A stretch of DNA of 64,000 nucleotides from Tetrapyrgos nigripes (GCA_013368315.1 JAACJM010000050.1:124001-188000); one strand, 5' to 3'. Positions 35,062 through 47,362 are shown, counted from the first letter of the stretch. Notes: generated by a model not told the origin, from the letters alone. Translations and numbers: made by a program.

Positions 35062-35438
35062 CGTTAAGCAGATCTAGGTGAGAGCGAGGAGGGGATAAGA
35101 CCTTGAACGGCCCGAAAGGCAAATCCATTTTGAGAGTCAGGACAGGAGGATCAAACGTTTCGCCGAACTTTCGACGCGGCGAAGCATCGTTGCCTCCGGA
35201 CCGGAGGGCCATAACGGGCCACAGTCAAACACCTCGTATATATATACCAGGCGTGACGAGGGAAGAGAGAGAGAGAAATTTATTACACGGATTGGGTTTA
35301 CGTTCTAGTTAGTATGATAGTCATTAGGCTATGCTATGAATACAGCAGGATGAACGAGGAAGAGTCCTTTATGGGGTATTTCTACAAATAATAAAAATGG
35401 AGCCACACTCTAGATGTGCCTAGAGTCAGGCCGGAAGG
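35062..35438. other. Intergenic, ARA2-like promoter
   Basis: Promoter side of the reductase gene and 3' flank of the first NDUFA4 gene. It contains a TA-repeat TATA-like element at 35237-35246 and a GA run near 35265-35277. No gene is seen. Confidence 0.5.
35237..35246 (-). promoter_or_regulatory. TATA-like element upstream of the ARA2-like gene
   Basis: TATATATATA lies 176-185 nt upstream of the start at 35061, a spacing similar to the element upstream of MYND paralog 1. Confidence 0.4.
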
Positions 35439-35930
35439 CTACAGTGCATCTCTTTTCCATCTGTAAATGTCGCGAAAACACGTCAGAACATGCAGCGCAG
35501 AGCCCAAGCAGGGGGAAAAAAAAAGAACGCACTTCTGGTCGAACTTTTGGTTCACCTCTAATATTTTGGTACCCTGATTAGCTTGGATGTTATTCCATGG
35601 TGTTGGGTTCGCCTTCGTCCATTGGACTGAAAGAAATCTATGAGCTCACTGTAAACTATCCAACAGAAAATATCTACTCACTTGTAGGACCCATGGCAGA
35701 ACGAGCCATGAACCATGCACCACCTGAGACGACAAAACCGACGATACACCATCTAATATAGACGTCAATGACCTATCCTGGATGTAACGCCATCTATAAT
35801 GACTTACATAGGGATCGCCTGAGAAGCCACAATCAGTAACCAATTGCAAATGAGGAAGAAAGGAAAAACATGCCTCGACGGCGAACCAATTCTTCATAAA
35901 GTTCCTGCGTAAGTTGTTGTTAAGAGACAT
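35439..35930 (-). CDS. NDUFA4/B12D-type mitochondrial inner-membrane subunit, copy A
   Basis: Five small exons: 35930-35874, 35818-35808, 35752-35682, 35626-35533 and 35460-35439, giving 84 aa. Exon 2 is an 11-nt microexon. The NDUFA4 (MLRQ) family core is present: WFAVEAIPI, a single transmembrane helix (CIVGFVVSGGAWFMAR), then AMGPTIQWTKANPTPWN, ending KWKRDAL. NDUFA4-type proteins associate with respiratory complex IV or I. Intron 1 (35873-35819) is GC-AG (GAG|GCATGT). The tandem copy B has GT at the same position. The long single ORF 35646-35987 is an artefact of reading through introns. Confidence 0.88.
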
Positions 35931-36590
35931 AGTAGTGTTTGTTGTGTGTTCTTCTGAGCTGATGATGCGGTCAGAGTTCCGTCTCATACCCTTAAATACT
36001 CGACAAGTCCGATAAACGTATGTTCTGGACCCATCAACGGTGGGGCGGTGAGCCCATTCTCGAATCTTCGGCGCCCGGTTCTAGCCCGCCTCCAGAAGAT
36101 GGGGCGGGGCCTACCAACGATTCTAGATCGGTCCGGTGCTGCTCAACGATGAGGCGCTACCTAGCGCTACTGATAAAACTCTCCGATTGTCGAAGGCATG
36201 GCAGTGCCCCAGGATGCCCCCCGGGAAGTCCTCGATTTTTTGTCACGGCTTCCTTTCTGCCAGCTGCTTAGCCTCTGTTTCCCGACAAACACCACCTCTA
36301 CAATGGGAAAGTTGTGGTACACGACTCACTATGACCGCTCGCCATCTCCCTTTTCTATAACGGATAGCTTGAGAGGCACGGTAAAGAAGGGCGAAACAAA
36401 CGTGCGTCATGACAATGATTGCAGTCCTCAACGTGTACTGACACTGATTTCTCCACAGTAAACACCCGCCGCAATGGGCACGTATAACAATGCAATAGAA
36501 AGGATTTCCGAATAAAGTAGCAGCTGGTTATTGTGTTCCAAACATACTCGGTGCGAGACCATTTCAACTTCAGCTAGAAAGATAAAAAAT
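35931..36590. other. Intergenic between the NDUFA4-type genes
   Basis: Promoter of copy A and 3' flank of copy B. Short ORFs on both strands have no homologous look. No repeat was noticed. Confidence 0.5.
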
Positions 36591-37112
36591 CTACAGAGTA
36601 TCTCTAGACCACCTGGAAGAAAGAAAACATAATCAGTCGTACAATCCTTTGCAGTAACCCAGTGTCACGTACTTTCCATCTGCCTGGTGGTTGACGGTCA
36701 TGAGCTTGGTGGTCTGGTTAGGTTTGATGCTGTTCCAGGGTTGAGCGTTGTTCTTGGTCCATTGGACTGATGCAAAGAGTAAAGGAAAGGAAAGCGGCGG
36801 TTCAGCAAAATATAGGTGGAGACGAAACCGATGACATACTCGTAGGACCCATGGCGAGACGGTACAAGTACCAGGACGCACCAACACAGACGCTACCGAT
36901 GATAACGTAGCTGGACAAAGAATGGAATGCATCAGTTGCAAGGTTCATCTCCTTGGACATCCTTTGGGACGTACATGGGGGTAGCCTATGGGCGAAAGGG
37001 ACAATAATTCCTCAGCAACCACTTGAAAAATCGGACGGATTTGGCTACACACCTCAACGGCGAACCAGTGCCTCCTGAATTGCTGCATTACAGATTGGTT
37101 GGGTGCTGGCAT
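36591..37112 (-). CDS. NDUFA4: NDUFA4/B12D-type mitochondrial inner-membrane subunit, copy B
   Basis: Five exons: 37112-37053, 36985-36975, 36910-36840, 36766-36673 and 36612-36591, giving 85 aa. The last four exon lengths (11, 71, 94 and 22 nt) are identical to copy A, so gene structure was inherited from a tandem duplication. Residues WFAVEATPIYVIIGSV, AMGPTIQWTKNNAQPWN and KWSRDTL match the NDUFA4 family, and this copy looks closer to the canonical form than copy A. It is a small single-span protein of the mitochondrial inner membrane linked to complex IV/I. All introns are GT-AG. Confidence 0.9.
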
Positions 37113-37703
37113 CTTGAGTGTTTGGGTTGGGTGGATAAGTGAGTATGTTGTACGAGCTGGATGTGGTTGGATAGGCTTGTCAATTCACTTTTTCTCACGA
37201 CTAGCGCACGGTTTGCTCCGTCTGGCAAAGGGTTTCTTACTGCTAGTTCTTACTGACAGTATTCACCGTACTACAAGTACGCTACCATAGAGAAATAATT
37301 ATAAATACGTACGCATAGGAAGGGGGTGCATATATTTTCAATGAACAGTAGAGGAAAGATTTTTCATGTCGATCAATTCAGAAATCGATTGATGACAAGT
37401 TGTGCATACCGAAGGCAATGTACAGAGGAGAGGCATCTAGCCATCTCCTAAAGGTAGAAGAAACGATAAAAACACAAGAAAATGGGATAGACATTCATAT
37501 GTAGGAGTATGAGAGGGGAGGAGTGACGAGGAAGAAGAAAAGAAAAAAAATGTTACAACAAGAACAGGAAATGGGTTGAAGGTAAGGAGTCCGTGAAGCT
37601 CAATGACTGTGGGCGAAGTGTTAATCTAGATACCAAGTTCGAGCTGCATTGAGATGGGCTATTTAGCTCCGAGCAGGACACGAAACACTACAAAATCCTC
37701 ACC
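37113..37703. other. Intergenic, NDUFA4-B promoter
   Basis: No gene is seen. The left half is the 3' flank of the coiled-coil gene, the right part the promoter of NDUFA4 copy B. Confidence 0.5.
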
Positions 37704-40700
37704 TCATGAATAGACAATGTCACCTCCACACTTCTTACACATGTCACTGAATGAACTTAACTTCAGACCCTCGCGTTGCATCCTGGCCCTCAGCCTCTCC
37801 ATTTGCTTCTCCTTCGAGACATACGTCGGCTTCACCGACTTTTGTGGCTGAGAATACAACTGCCCAACGAAAGATGAAGACGTGGCTAAATGATCATCGT
37901 CACAAGCATCATCATTATTGACATTATCGTGAGCAGTCCATGACCGAGGCATAAAGTTTGAGAACGTTTTTTGAAGCAACTTTGGGGAAGTTACATAGGA
38001 CGAGAAAGAACTGAAGGGAGCAGAAGAAGGGGAACTTGCATCCTCATGAACGGGGTATTCGTGAGCCGGGGAACGGGGCATGACGGCATTGGAGGAAGCA
38101 GAAGCTTTCATCATGCTACTTGGTGCTGAGGGCGAGGAGACACGTGTACTCGAGGTTGAGGCAGCCTGGAGGGTAACCGAGGACTGGTTGTCATTGTTGT
38201 TGGAGAAGTCATCCTCGTCAGTGTATCTAGGGGAGCGAGTATTCGTCATCGAGAGGTTAGCTGCAGACAATAGCACGTACAATTATTAGTAGGGGTGGTT
38301 TTAGAGGAAAAAGTTGTCGAACCATTTGAACTATTCCTACTTCCCCCAGAAACTGTCCTTGAGGCAGGTGCATTGTTGGTGGCAATCGACGAAGTGATGA
38401 GCGGCTTCAGAATTGGTTGCCGGATGAAAGTGGTGGTCGTTGAACCCAACGCTGGTTTTGACCTCACCGTCGGGGCTTGTCGTACTGGAGAAGGCGATGA
38501 CATGGGTTGAGGGATGAAGGAGGGCATGGAGCCTCCACGCTTCGTAGGCGGCGTCACAAATGCTGAATAGTTGAGAGTCGGCGAGGAACCTGGCGATGAA
38601 GGGCTGGCAGGGCTTTCAGGGAAAGACCATGACCTTGGAATGGATGGTTTAGGGATTGAAGACGGTGGTGTAATAATTGAAGAATTGTCTTTCTGGGAGG
38701 GTGGTGTCGAGACTGCAGAAGCAGGCGCAAAAGGTGCTGGGCGCCCAAAGAAGAAGGGAGTTTCTTCCTCTTCTTCAGAGTCCTCGACAATGGGAGCTGG
38801 CTCTTGGGAGATGGGAACAGTCCACTGAGACGTCGTTTCTTCCTCTTCTTCTTCAAGCTCGTCAGTTTCATCAACATCGGCAATGTTAACGTCAACATCA
38901 TCATCCATCGGGGGTGTGAAAGTGATCTTGATCCCGTTGGCAAAGACCTCGTAATTATCATCATCGTCGTCATCAACTCTGGTCTCCTCGTCATCATCAA
39001 TCAAATCTTCCTCGTCCTCTTCAATGACTACTTCCAAACCAGTCGACTCTTCGATGACACCGACACCAAGAGGTAAAGCAAATGGAATGCCCTCGTCATC
39101 GTTGTATTGGCCCATGGCATTGACGAAGAGCCCTTTGCTGTTCTCGTAGTCGTAGACGGAAGGTGATACAGGCCTCGACGAAGAGTCACTGCTGGAGTCG
39201 CCATCTTCAAGACAGTTGAAGAACCGGTCTACATCCGCGGAAGATGAGTCACCTATCTGGGAAGCCAGGGCGGCCTGTGTAGCTCGAGGGAAAGTCCATG
39301 TCTTCGACAATGACGCACGAGAGCGATGTTCCGGAACGAAAGGCGCAGCTGATACAGCGGCCGAAGTCGAAGGAGCGATAACAGGAGCTTCTGATAGATG
39401 AGCGATAGACCGAGGACGAACTGGGAACTCGGCTTCCGAGCCAAAGGAAGACGACGATACTGGAGATTGGAAATCTAGGTCATCTTCATCTTCATAACCG
39501 GCCAATGGGTCCTCTTCAGACTCGTAATCGTCGTCAGAAATCCGAGGAGTAGCATCAAAGTCATCAGGTTCTTCTGCGACGGGCTTCAGAGCGAACCCGA
39601 AACTATGACCACCATCAAAGCTGAAGTTAGTTTCGACATCCGTGGCAGAATCTTCTGTGTCCATAGATAAGCCACGCTTCCAGACCTGGGTAGCTTGTAC
39701 CTGTTGACGTTCAAAAGACTTGGGCGTAGGAGTAGACAACACATCAACGTCCTGACGAAGTTGCTGCCTCAGCCTTTCGACCTCCTCCCTCAAAGCATCG
39801 TTCTCAGCTTCGAGTTCACCCTTGCCTTCCTGCAACCCGTTGACCACATTGGTTAACTCTTCAATCTCGCTCTCCAACTCTGCCTTATCAGAAACAAGAG
39901 CTCTCTCCTTGCTCTTCAACTCCTCTGTTTCCTTCTCCAATACACCCTTCTCCGCCTCCAGCACACTAATCCGTGATCTGGCAACCCATGCCTCACGTCT
40001 TTCACCCTCAACACGCTTGCCCAGGACACCAATCTGCTTCTCCAAATCACCAACCCGCACCCTCCATCCATCGACGTCTCTCTTCAACTCGTCTCTCTCT
40101 GCTTTGAGGTCGGCGACGAGCCTCAACATCTCATCGCTAGGCTCCGACGATGACGCTTCCGAATCAGCAATGGAGACAGTGGACATGGGTCTCGAGCCGT
40201 ACGACGAGATTGACTCTCTACGGACACTCAGAGCCCTTTCCAGATCTTGTATTCGAGATAGGAGTGCATTGTGAGACTTGAATAAAAAATGCTGCTCGCT
40301 GGCGCTAAGAGGTCGTTGTCTATGGTATGAACCGTGTGAGGTGGAGTTCGGAAAAAAATCCTCCTCACTGCTAGAGGTGCCCACACTACTGATGCTTGTG
40401 TGGCTGGAAAGAGGACGCCGCTCGGTAAACGTCGGTGTCATTTCCGGAGTAGGAAGCCCGTTTCCGTAACTGGGTGAGGAGCGCTTATAAGAAATGCTGC
40501 TTCTTCTGATGGGTTTGTTCTTTTTGTTGTTTTCATCATCAATTGCCATAGCATCGGTAGAAGTCTGAATGCTAAGGGCCAGCCTGCCTCGAGGAGCGGG
40601 TGTTGGAGTGTTGTTACTCAATGCTTCTTCTGCCGAGACGGAACTAGGAGTCAAAGAGAGAGAGCGAAGAGTCGAACGTGGGCTAGGAGTCATGGATGGC

Positions 40701-41637
40701 GTGGGAAGACCGTGAACAGTTGAGACCAACGTCTCTGGTGTAAGTGAAAGAGGGCGCAGGTTGAGACCAACAGGGCGGGGTCGTACAGCAGGCGTAGTCC
40801 TGACTTCGCAGTCGTCGGGAGATACGGGAGTCAAGGGGTCAGGAATAGTGACAGACTTGGCAGCTGGAGTGTCTTGGGATTTTTCAGCGTCCCATTCTTC
40901 TTCCTCCTCCTCTTCGACGAGGGTGTGCAATTGGTCTTTGGAAGAAGAGGAAGCGGCGAGGAGCTTGAAAGAATCCCGCTTGCTTCCCATCAGACTGGTG
41001 AGACCACCACCGTAAGCTCCAGAGCCGGCGGGGAACGAAGGCTTGGTTGCTGGAATTTCAAATTCAGGACGCGAACGTGGAGTAGGAGATCGAAACTCAC
41101 GAAAATCGAAAATCCTCTTCTCCATGTCAGGAGTGGATAGTTCCGGTATTTCTACCTTTGAAAATGAAGCATCTGGTTTGCCTTCGAGCGCCCACAGAGC
41201 TCGTCGACGAATGGAATCCTTTTCGCCGGGATTGATGTCTTCTGGGAGATCTGGAAGGGTAACGCCCATGATTTCGGCAGACTCTACCCTGGTTGATACG
41301 GAGGAGCGACGACGATGATGCGAGTTACGCTTGGAGGAAATAGAGGACATGGAGTTGGTCGTAGAGGATGACATGTCATTTGAATTCGTAGACTTGGAAT
41401 GAGACAGGGGAAGGGAAGAAATGGAAGTGTTGCGTGAATGAGAACGGGCATGAGAATGCTTCAGTGACATGGATTTGGATGCGGGCAATGGCTTGCCCAT
41501 CTTGAAAGACTCGAACTGGAGACGGTAGGTGATGCCATATCAGTATAAAAGAGGACCATCATCATGACCGGTGAACATACGCGGAGCTGTGCAGCGAGAT
41601 CATCCTTTGCACTGTCAACAGTCGAAAAAAGCTGCAT
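37704..41637 (-). CDS. Large acidic coiled-coil protein, unknown function
   Basis: Three exons: 41637-41581, 41515-38341 and 38260-37704, giving 1262 aa in phase. The first 19 residues (MQLFSTVDSAKDDLAAQLR) come from a separate exon. Then follow a long Ser/Pro-rich region with many Ser-Pro sites, a coiled coil of about 150 residues (from about LVADLKAERDELKRD to VERLRQQLRQD), and a strongly acidic region with poly-Asp/Glu runs. The conserved-looking C terminus is MERLRARMQREGLKLSS, then C-K-K-C-G-G. Intron 2 (38340-38261) contains a classic ACTAAT branch site and removes stop codons; the ORF would otherwise end at 38246. The layout suggests a cytoskeletal, polarity or septum scaffold, but no family was recognised. 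Confidence 0.8.
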
Positions 41638-41846
41638 TTTATAAGGAAAAAATGGAAAAAGTGGGGATAGCAATGAAAGAACGAAATGACCTGTCGAGGC
41701 GGTGGTTTGAAAGGAGAGGACAGTCCCTACAGACAAAGGACAGCGAGCTGGTTGGTCTGGGAGTGATGGGGGTAAGCAATCCAACCTGAGGCACGTGACT
41801 AACCGGGTCCTGTCAAGGACAAGGCGACGCATTTTCTTCACCAAAA
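41638..41846. promoter_or_regulatory. Bidirectional promoter, coiled-coil gene / isochorismatase gene
   Basis: 209 bp between divergent starts. It includes GGCACGTGAC (an E-box-like CACGTG at 41793) in the middle. Confidence 0.5.
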
Positions 41847-42695
41847 ATGTCGACCTACTTTCTCATATGCGATCTCCAAGTTAAGTTCAGTAAGTAAACC
41901 TCTCAAAGTCCGCTGCTCGTTTTCTCAAATTTTGTCAGGATCTGCCATCCACGGCTTTGACCATGTCGTCGCAACTACCAGGAAAATGCTCAAGTTCGCA
42001 AAGGTAGATCAACGCCACGTATTTTCTGCTCAGGTCATTGAATTGACAAGCTGATGGGCGTTATGTACATAGCTGATGGAGTACGGCGTTATCGTGACCA
42101 CCCAAAACACTAAAGGTCTCTGATCTCTTCGTGTCTTGTTGCATTGCCTCAACGCAATCTCTCAGCCCTTGGTCCAGTGGACCCCTCTGTGGATGTTGAC
42201 TCCCTCGGGCCTTCATGTATTGGTGTGATAGACAAGAACCTTTTCTCGATGTTGACACCCGAGGTGAAAAAGCTCATACAACCCAATCCCTCGTCTTTCG
42301 TGCTTATGGGAATTGAGGTAAGTACCTCGCTAGGCTTTCGCGTATCAGACTCATCTTGACGTATCTCTCAGTCCCATATCTGTGTGTTGCAGACTGCCAT
42401 TGATCTCCGAAAGCAGTATCCCGACAGCGCCGTCTATGTCTTGGCTGATGGAGTGTCGTCCTGTAATCCTCACGAAGTTCCGATCGCGTTGGAACGACTA
42501 CGAGCACTCGGTGCCGTGGTCACCACTAGCGAATCCATCTCTTTCCAATTCATACAAGACGCTTCAAACCCCAAGTTTAGGGAGTTCGCTCGTCTCATCA
42601 AAGAGGAGAAGGAGAGCACCAAGCTTGCCGGCGAGACGTTGATTCCCGCTAACAATATCCAGTGTACTGCGGGCGGATTGAAGAGCTCTATTTGA
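41847..42695 (+). CDS. Isochorismatase-family hydrolase (ISOC1/ISOC2-like)
   Basis: Five exons: 41847-41889, 41939-42003, 42073-42115, 42166-42317 and 42372-42695, giving 208 aa. The cysteine-hydrolase blocks are CDLQVKFRSAIHG (with the family Asp, D9), TTQNTKALGPVDP, and MGIESHICVLQT with the catalytic Cys C105. VYVLADGVSSCN and GAVVTTSESISFQ also match the eukaryotic ISOC subfamily. These proteins are cytosolic or mitochondrial and their physiological substrate is unresolved. The fold hydrolyses amide or vinyl-ether bonds in bacterial relatives. The residues around C105 come from the start of exon 5, so the exon call is critical. Confidence 0.92.
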
Positions 42696-42783
42696 GGGCT
42701 GTATATCAGGTGTGTACGTAGATTTAGAGAGTTAAATACTGATTGGATGTAAAGATACAAGCTATAATACACGAAATTGTCCC

Positions 42784-44691
42784 CTAGACCTCTACAGCCA
42801 CCTTTGGTGACCCAAACAACCTCACATCACCACCCTGGCCTCTCTCTATACTCCAAGTATCCCAATGAGTCGAAAAGTCATCATGAAACAAAATCCCTAT
42901 CGACACCAAAGAATTCAAAGCTTCAGCTATGGACCTCGCATCTCCATTCTCCAACGTATCATGAAAAGCCCTGTATGCTCTACAATTGTTCTGTCTGGAT
43001 CCAGCATACCTCGGCCTCTGAGGATAGTCTAGGTTCAATCGGATGTGAGTGAGGTTCACTAACGACGCCAGGCCTTCCTTGATCATAGGCTACCAGGTAA
43101 ACAAGAACCATTCTAATCGTCAGCAACTAGCTTCATGTGAAAGCAGAAAACGAGCTTCTCACCACTGGATCTGTCGTAGCCTGGTCTATGCCCGGGCCAT
43201 GGCCTGTGTCACGATACCTATGCAGCTCTAACTCTTCCAATCCAGGGAAAGACTGGCTTATCCTCGCCACCAGTCGTCCGTCTGCACCCATACCCACTTC
43301 ACCCTGACCATCTTCCCCACCTCCTGCAACACAATACACCATCCTAAACCTCATTACATTTGGCAAACACAGCAACTCCAGTACGTCCAACATTTGCCTA
43401 GCCGTTCTAACCTCAGATGCCGGCGCATCTGACCATCGTGCACCCAAGATACCGGGAAGAGGGTACACAACGAGGCTAAGTTCTGTCAGGCTATCTGATA
43501 GATGGCGAAAGACGTTGTCTTGGACGCAGGGGCTTGATAGGTGGAGAGATCTCAGTCTAGCTATAGTAGCCTGCTCTAGATCCTCCCTGCCCTTTTCCGA
43601 TTCCCTATTCTGATCCTCAACCTCGGAACGGTCGCCGGCACCGCCCTTGTCCTTGTCTGCATGAAAAGCCAAATTTGAGCTCTTCGGCGTCGGAAGAGAG
43701 CTAGGACCAGTAATCATGCTCATACTCGACCTGGACTCCGAGTCTATTTTGGGAAGTAAGCAAAACCCCTGTTCACCCCCCAACCTAGCTCGATACCTAG
43801 ACTCAACCTGCGTCCTCGCCACCTTAAACTCTACACCCCTCAACTGCGGCGCAGACGAAAAAATACCCCTCCATCTCGGAAGAAGAAGGGGTATATGTCC
43901 TTCTACCCTCAATTTTCGTAAATTTGGATATGGCAGCTCAGCTTCAATCAAAAACGGAGCGATCTCGGCTGGAAGTTCGAGGATTTCCAAGCAGGTGTTG
44001 AATTGACCTAGTAGAGCTAGGAGGTTGTAAATTTCGACTCGACCTTGGATTTCGTCTCGTCGACCGTGGCTTGGGGATGTTCGGGGGAAACAGTCGGTGA
44101 AGGGAGATCGGTAGACGAATTTACGCAAGTTGAGTGTTGCTGTTGGGAGGTTGAGAGCTTTTTCGGTGAAGGTTTCGGAGGATCTGCGCCATGGGGAGTC
44201 GCAGATTTCTAGAGTGGTCAGGGAGGGTGCGGAGAATATGGCCTGTAACAGGGCAGGCCATGGACCGTAATAAAGTGAGTTGACCAGACGGAATGTATGG
44301 AGCGAGTGCATGAAAGGCAGGACTTCAGCGAATTTGTCTGCTAGTTCTGCTGGAGGTCCCATTTCTCCAGCGGCAGAGACGTTTAGTTCAAACGTCCTAA
44401 AGGCCATAGTGCATGTCCAGTCAACAACGCCCATCAAAAAAGGAGTAAACCAGTATATACGCACGTTACATGATGACACAGACTCTTGGGCAATATAGTC
44501 TTGTTCGTATTACTTGTCCCCACTCTCCACGATTTCTTGACGGTACGGAAGAGAACAGGCAAGCAGATACTCCTAAAGTGACGAGAAGTGAGTGAGAGAG
44601 ATCGTAAATCTCGTAAAAATAGATGCTTTGCTGTGGATGCCTTCATGATATCCATAATCATGAAGACAATGTCCTCGCAAAACTCTGTCAT
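42784..44691 (-). CDS. F-box-like protein with leucine-rich tail
   Basis: Three exons: 44691-44465, 44396-43163 and 43089-42784, giving 588 aa in phase. The N terminus (EDIVFMIMDIMKAS, then LRSLSLTSRHFRSICLPVLF) is a degenerate F-box of the basidiomycete type. The rest shows irregular leucine-rich repeats (for example LRKLRVEGHIPLLLPRW and FPGLEELELHRYRD) and a charged insert around residues 300-335. It is not obviously related to the F-box trio at the left end. Likely an SCF adaptor; the target is unknown. The 3' end lies only 88 bp from the stop of the isochorismatase gene, convergent. Confidence 0.75.
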
Positions 44692-45043
44692 AGTAGTGGT
44701 TCTCTGTTGTCTTTGAGCCCCGGGCTGCTTTTATGCTTGGTCGGATGGGTATTAGCTGCTATCACCTTTGAAGCTCAGGAATGGCATGCGACAAAGGCAT
44801 GCCGCTCTTTTATGCAGAGCAGTCAATAGTATGAGCTCATGTCAGGTACGTGCCCTAATTCCACGGAATTGACGCCGAGGATGGAGACGTACTATCACTA
44901 CTATATCTTGGCTATGTAAGATACCCAAGCCCTGAGAAGACGAAATGAAAATAGTAGCATTGTACAAAGATATCGCAAGTAGTATAACATTTAACACACA
45001 AAAAAGCACTTCTTCGAACTGAGTCCATACGTCTCATATCTCT
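44692..45043. other. Intergenic, F-box gene promoter
   Basis: The promoter of the F-box-like gene and the 3' flank of STI1. It contains GAATGGCATGCGACAAAGGCATGCC, in which GGCATGC occurs twice. No gene is seen. Confidence 0.45.
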
Positions 45044-47279
45044 TCACCTTGTCCTGATTATTCCAGCGTTGATGAGTTTCTGAATCTTCTGCCGTACGAC
45101 AGGGTTCTTCATATGGTCTTGGAGTGCTTGAGGGTTGCTCTGGGCCTGCTGCAAGATGGACTGCATCACAGGGTCGGACATAATGTTCTAGCGGTTCACA
45201 CGTCGTGGTCAGCAGAACTCTTGAACTCCAGTAAGGATAGGATCACTCACCGCCACCTCGGGATCTCTCATGGCTCGTTCCAGTGTCTGCTCTTGTGTCT
45301 CTTCACCCCGTTGTTCAAAGAGCGCTTGTTGGATCTTGAACTCAAGCTGGCGAATTTCGTTGGCGTTTTTGTTGTCAGTGTCGTGGAGCTGGGCTTCTTG
45401 GACTGCTTCGAGGGCTTTTGCGTGCTCGCGCATTGATAGAAGGACGTTGGCTTTGCGAGTGTATGCTTTGACTACGTACGAGTGAGAGAAGGATTAATCA
45501 AAGTGCGATTGTCGTGGAAGACGTGTTTGTGGACTGGACCTACCAAATGAAGGATCGATCTCAATGGCCTTGTTTACATCTTTCAGAGCTTCAGGTAATG
45601 CGACCAGCTTGGTGTACGCAGCGGCACGGTTGTTGTAAGCACGCGCATCAGAAGGATCACGGTTGATAGCCTCGGTGTAAGACTTGACAGAGGCAACGAA
45701 GTCGCCTGCCTTGAACTGAGTGTTACCCTCTTCACGAGCAATGGCACTCTTCTCCGGGTCAATGTAAGCCTGACGTTCTGCTTCTGCCTTTGCCTTCTCG
45801 GCGTCACGGAGCTTGTTGAGGATATCGGGTGTCCGGTGCTCGGTGAGGGACTTTTCGAAGAATTTGATAGCGTTAGGCAGGTCATTCTTCTTCTGGTACG
45901 CAGATCCAATACGACCATATGCTTTGGCAATGAGTTTGTAGTCTGCCCGTATCTATCTTCTAGTTCAGCGGAGACTCAGATAAAAGAGTACCTGAACATA
46001 CCGAGCGTCCTTCATCGACAGCCTTCTCACAAATCTCGATAGCCTTATCGTAATTTCCCTTCTCAAAGTATGCGGCTAAGAAAGGGGAACTTGTCAAATC
46101 ACGTCACTTAAACAAGAGCTTCAAACTCACCTCCAAGGTTCGTCAAGAATGTGATGTCCTTTGGCCAGACCTCCCATGCTTTTTCAAAAGCCTTGATAGC
46201 TTCGTCGAAATCTCTCTTCTTGTACGCCTCACCACCTTTCTTCTTCAACTCTGTTGCCTCTTTCTTTGCTTTAGCTTCGTCCTCGTCAAGGTCTTCCATC
46301 TCGACATCTTCTGCAGGAGGAGCTGTCGAAGTAGAAGGTTGAGGAGGTGGCGGTGATGATGCAGCGGGTTTAGGAGAACTCGGAGAAGCGGAAGGGATGT
46401 CATCGGAACCAGCAGGCCGTTCGCTTGCTTGAATGTCAATTCCCATTAAAGCACCGAGAGCGTCAATCATTCGGGGATCCTGAAGTATTCCCGATCTATG
46501 AACAAGTTAATTAATTGCGACAGAAAAACTACATCGGTGACTCACGATTCTGCAAGACGAGGATTTTGTTGCAGCATTTGGATCTAGAAGGAGATGTGTA
46601 AGAATGTGTTTGATGTCTGTCAGAACATGACCAAACCTTTTGCATGAATGAAGGGTCAGCAAGATGCTTCGCGGTACGAGGATTAGTGGCTAATTTGGCC
46701 ATAGCATCTGGTGCCGTGAACATTTTTGCGAGAGGCGATTCACCACCAGCTCCTTCGGAAGCTTGAATACGGTGGATCAGAATGAAAGACGCGTGCATAA
46801 GGTGAAAATCTTACCTTTGGCCTCTTGTACTTCGTTCAAACCCTTTCTTAGCGCAGGACTGTCTTCAATCTTCAGCCCTTCTTCATATGCAGCGATGGCT
46901 GCATCGTATGAACGCGACCCGTGAAGAGCTGCACCTTTGCGTGCATATCCCTTTGACCATTTCGGATTCACAGTGATGCACTAGAGTAGATACACGATCA
47001 GATCCATACGGTAAAAATCGAGATAAAAGACGTGCCTGTTCCGCGTCCTTCAAAGCAGCAGCCCAATCTTTCTTGCCCGAATAAGCTGCACTTCGGTTTG
47101 AGTATAAAACATGATTTTGAGGATCAACTGCGATGGCTTGGGTGAAGAGATCGATGGCCTTGTCCCAATCTTTGGCGGCAAAGGCCTTGTTGCCTTGGTC
47201 TTTGAGAGCGTTGGCCTGGAGGTAGATAGTGATTCAGACTAATGCAAAAACTAGAAGCAAGATACGCACGTCAGCCATG
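45044..47279 (-). CDS. STI1: Hsp70/Hsp90 organizing co-chaperone Sti1/Hop
   Basis: Ten exons: 47279-47271, 47215-47036, 46980-46815, 46761-46637, 46583-46546, 46495-46131, 46075-46002, 45952-45544, 45471-45251 and 45187-45044. The product is 576 aa. TPR1 starts [22 protein letters not shown]1, an acidic/Pro linker, TPR2A ([20 protein letters not shown]), TPR2B ([19 protein letters not shown]) and the C-terminal DP2 ([19 protein letters not shown]) follow in order. Sti1 bridges Hsp70 and Hsp90 and passes clients between them. Coding exon 1 is just nine nt. Intron 2 (47035-46981) is GC-AG (CAG|GCACGT). Intron 4 uses GTTTGG. A heat-shock-element-like motif lies upstream. Confidence 0.96.
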
Positions 47280-47362
47280 GAATTGAGGGAATATTCTTAT
47301 GTAGATACCTGAGCAAGTTAGAAAAAGAGTGAGTGAGCAATTATACGGCGCCCGCGGTGACC

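Noticed and set aside
38246..38340. Coding continuation of the coiled-coil protein into a Ser/Thr-rich end at 38246
   Set aside because: The segment has GTAGGA donor, an ACTAAT branch site and a TGCAG acceptor. Removing it joins the C-terminal exon in phase.
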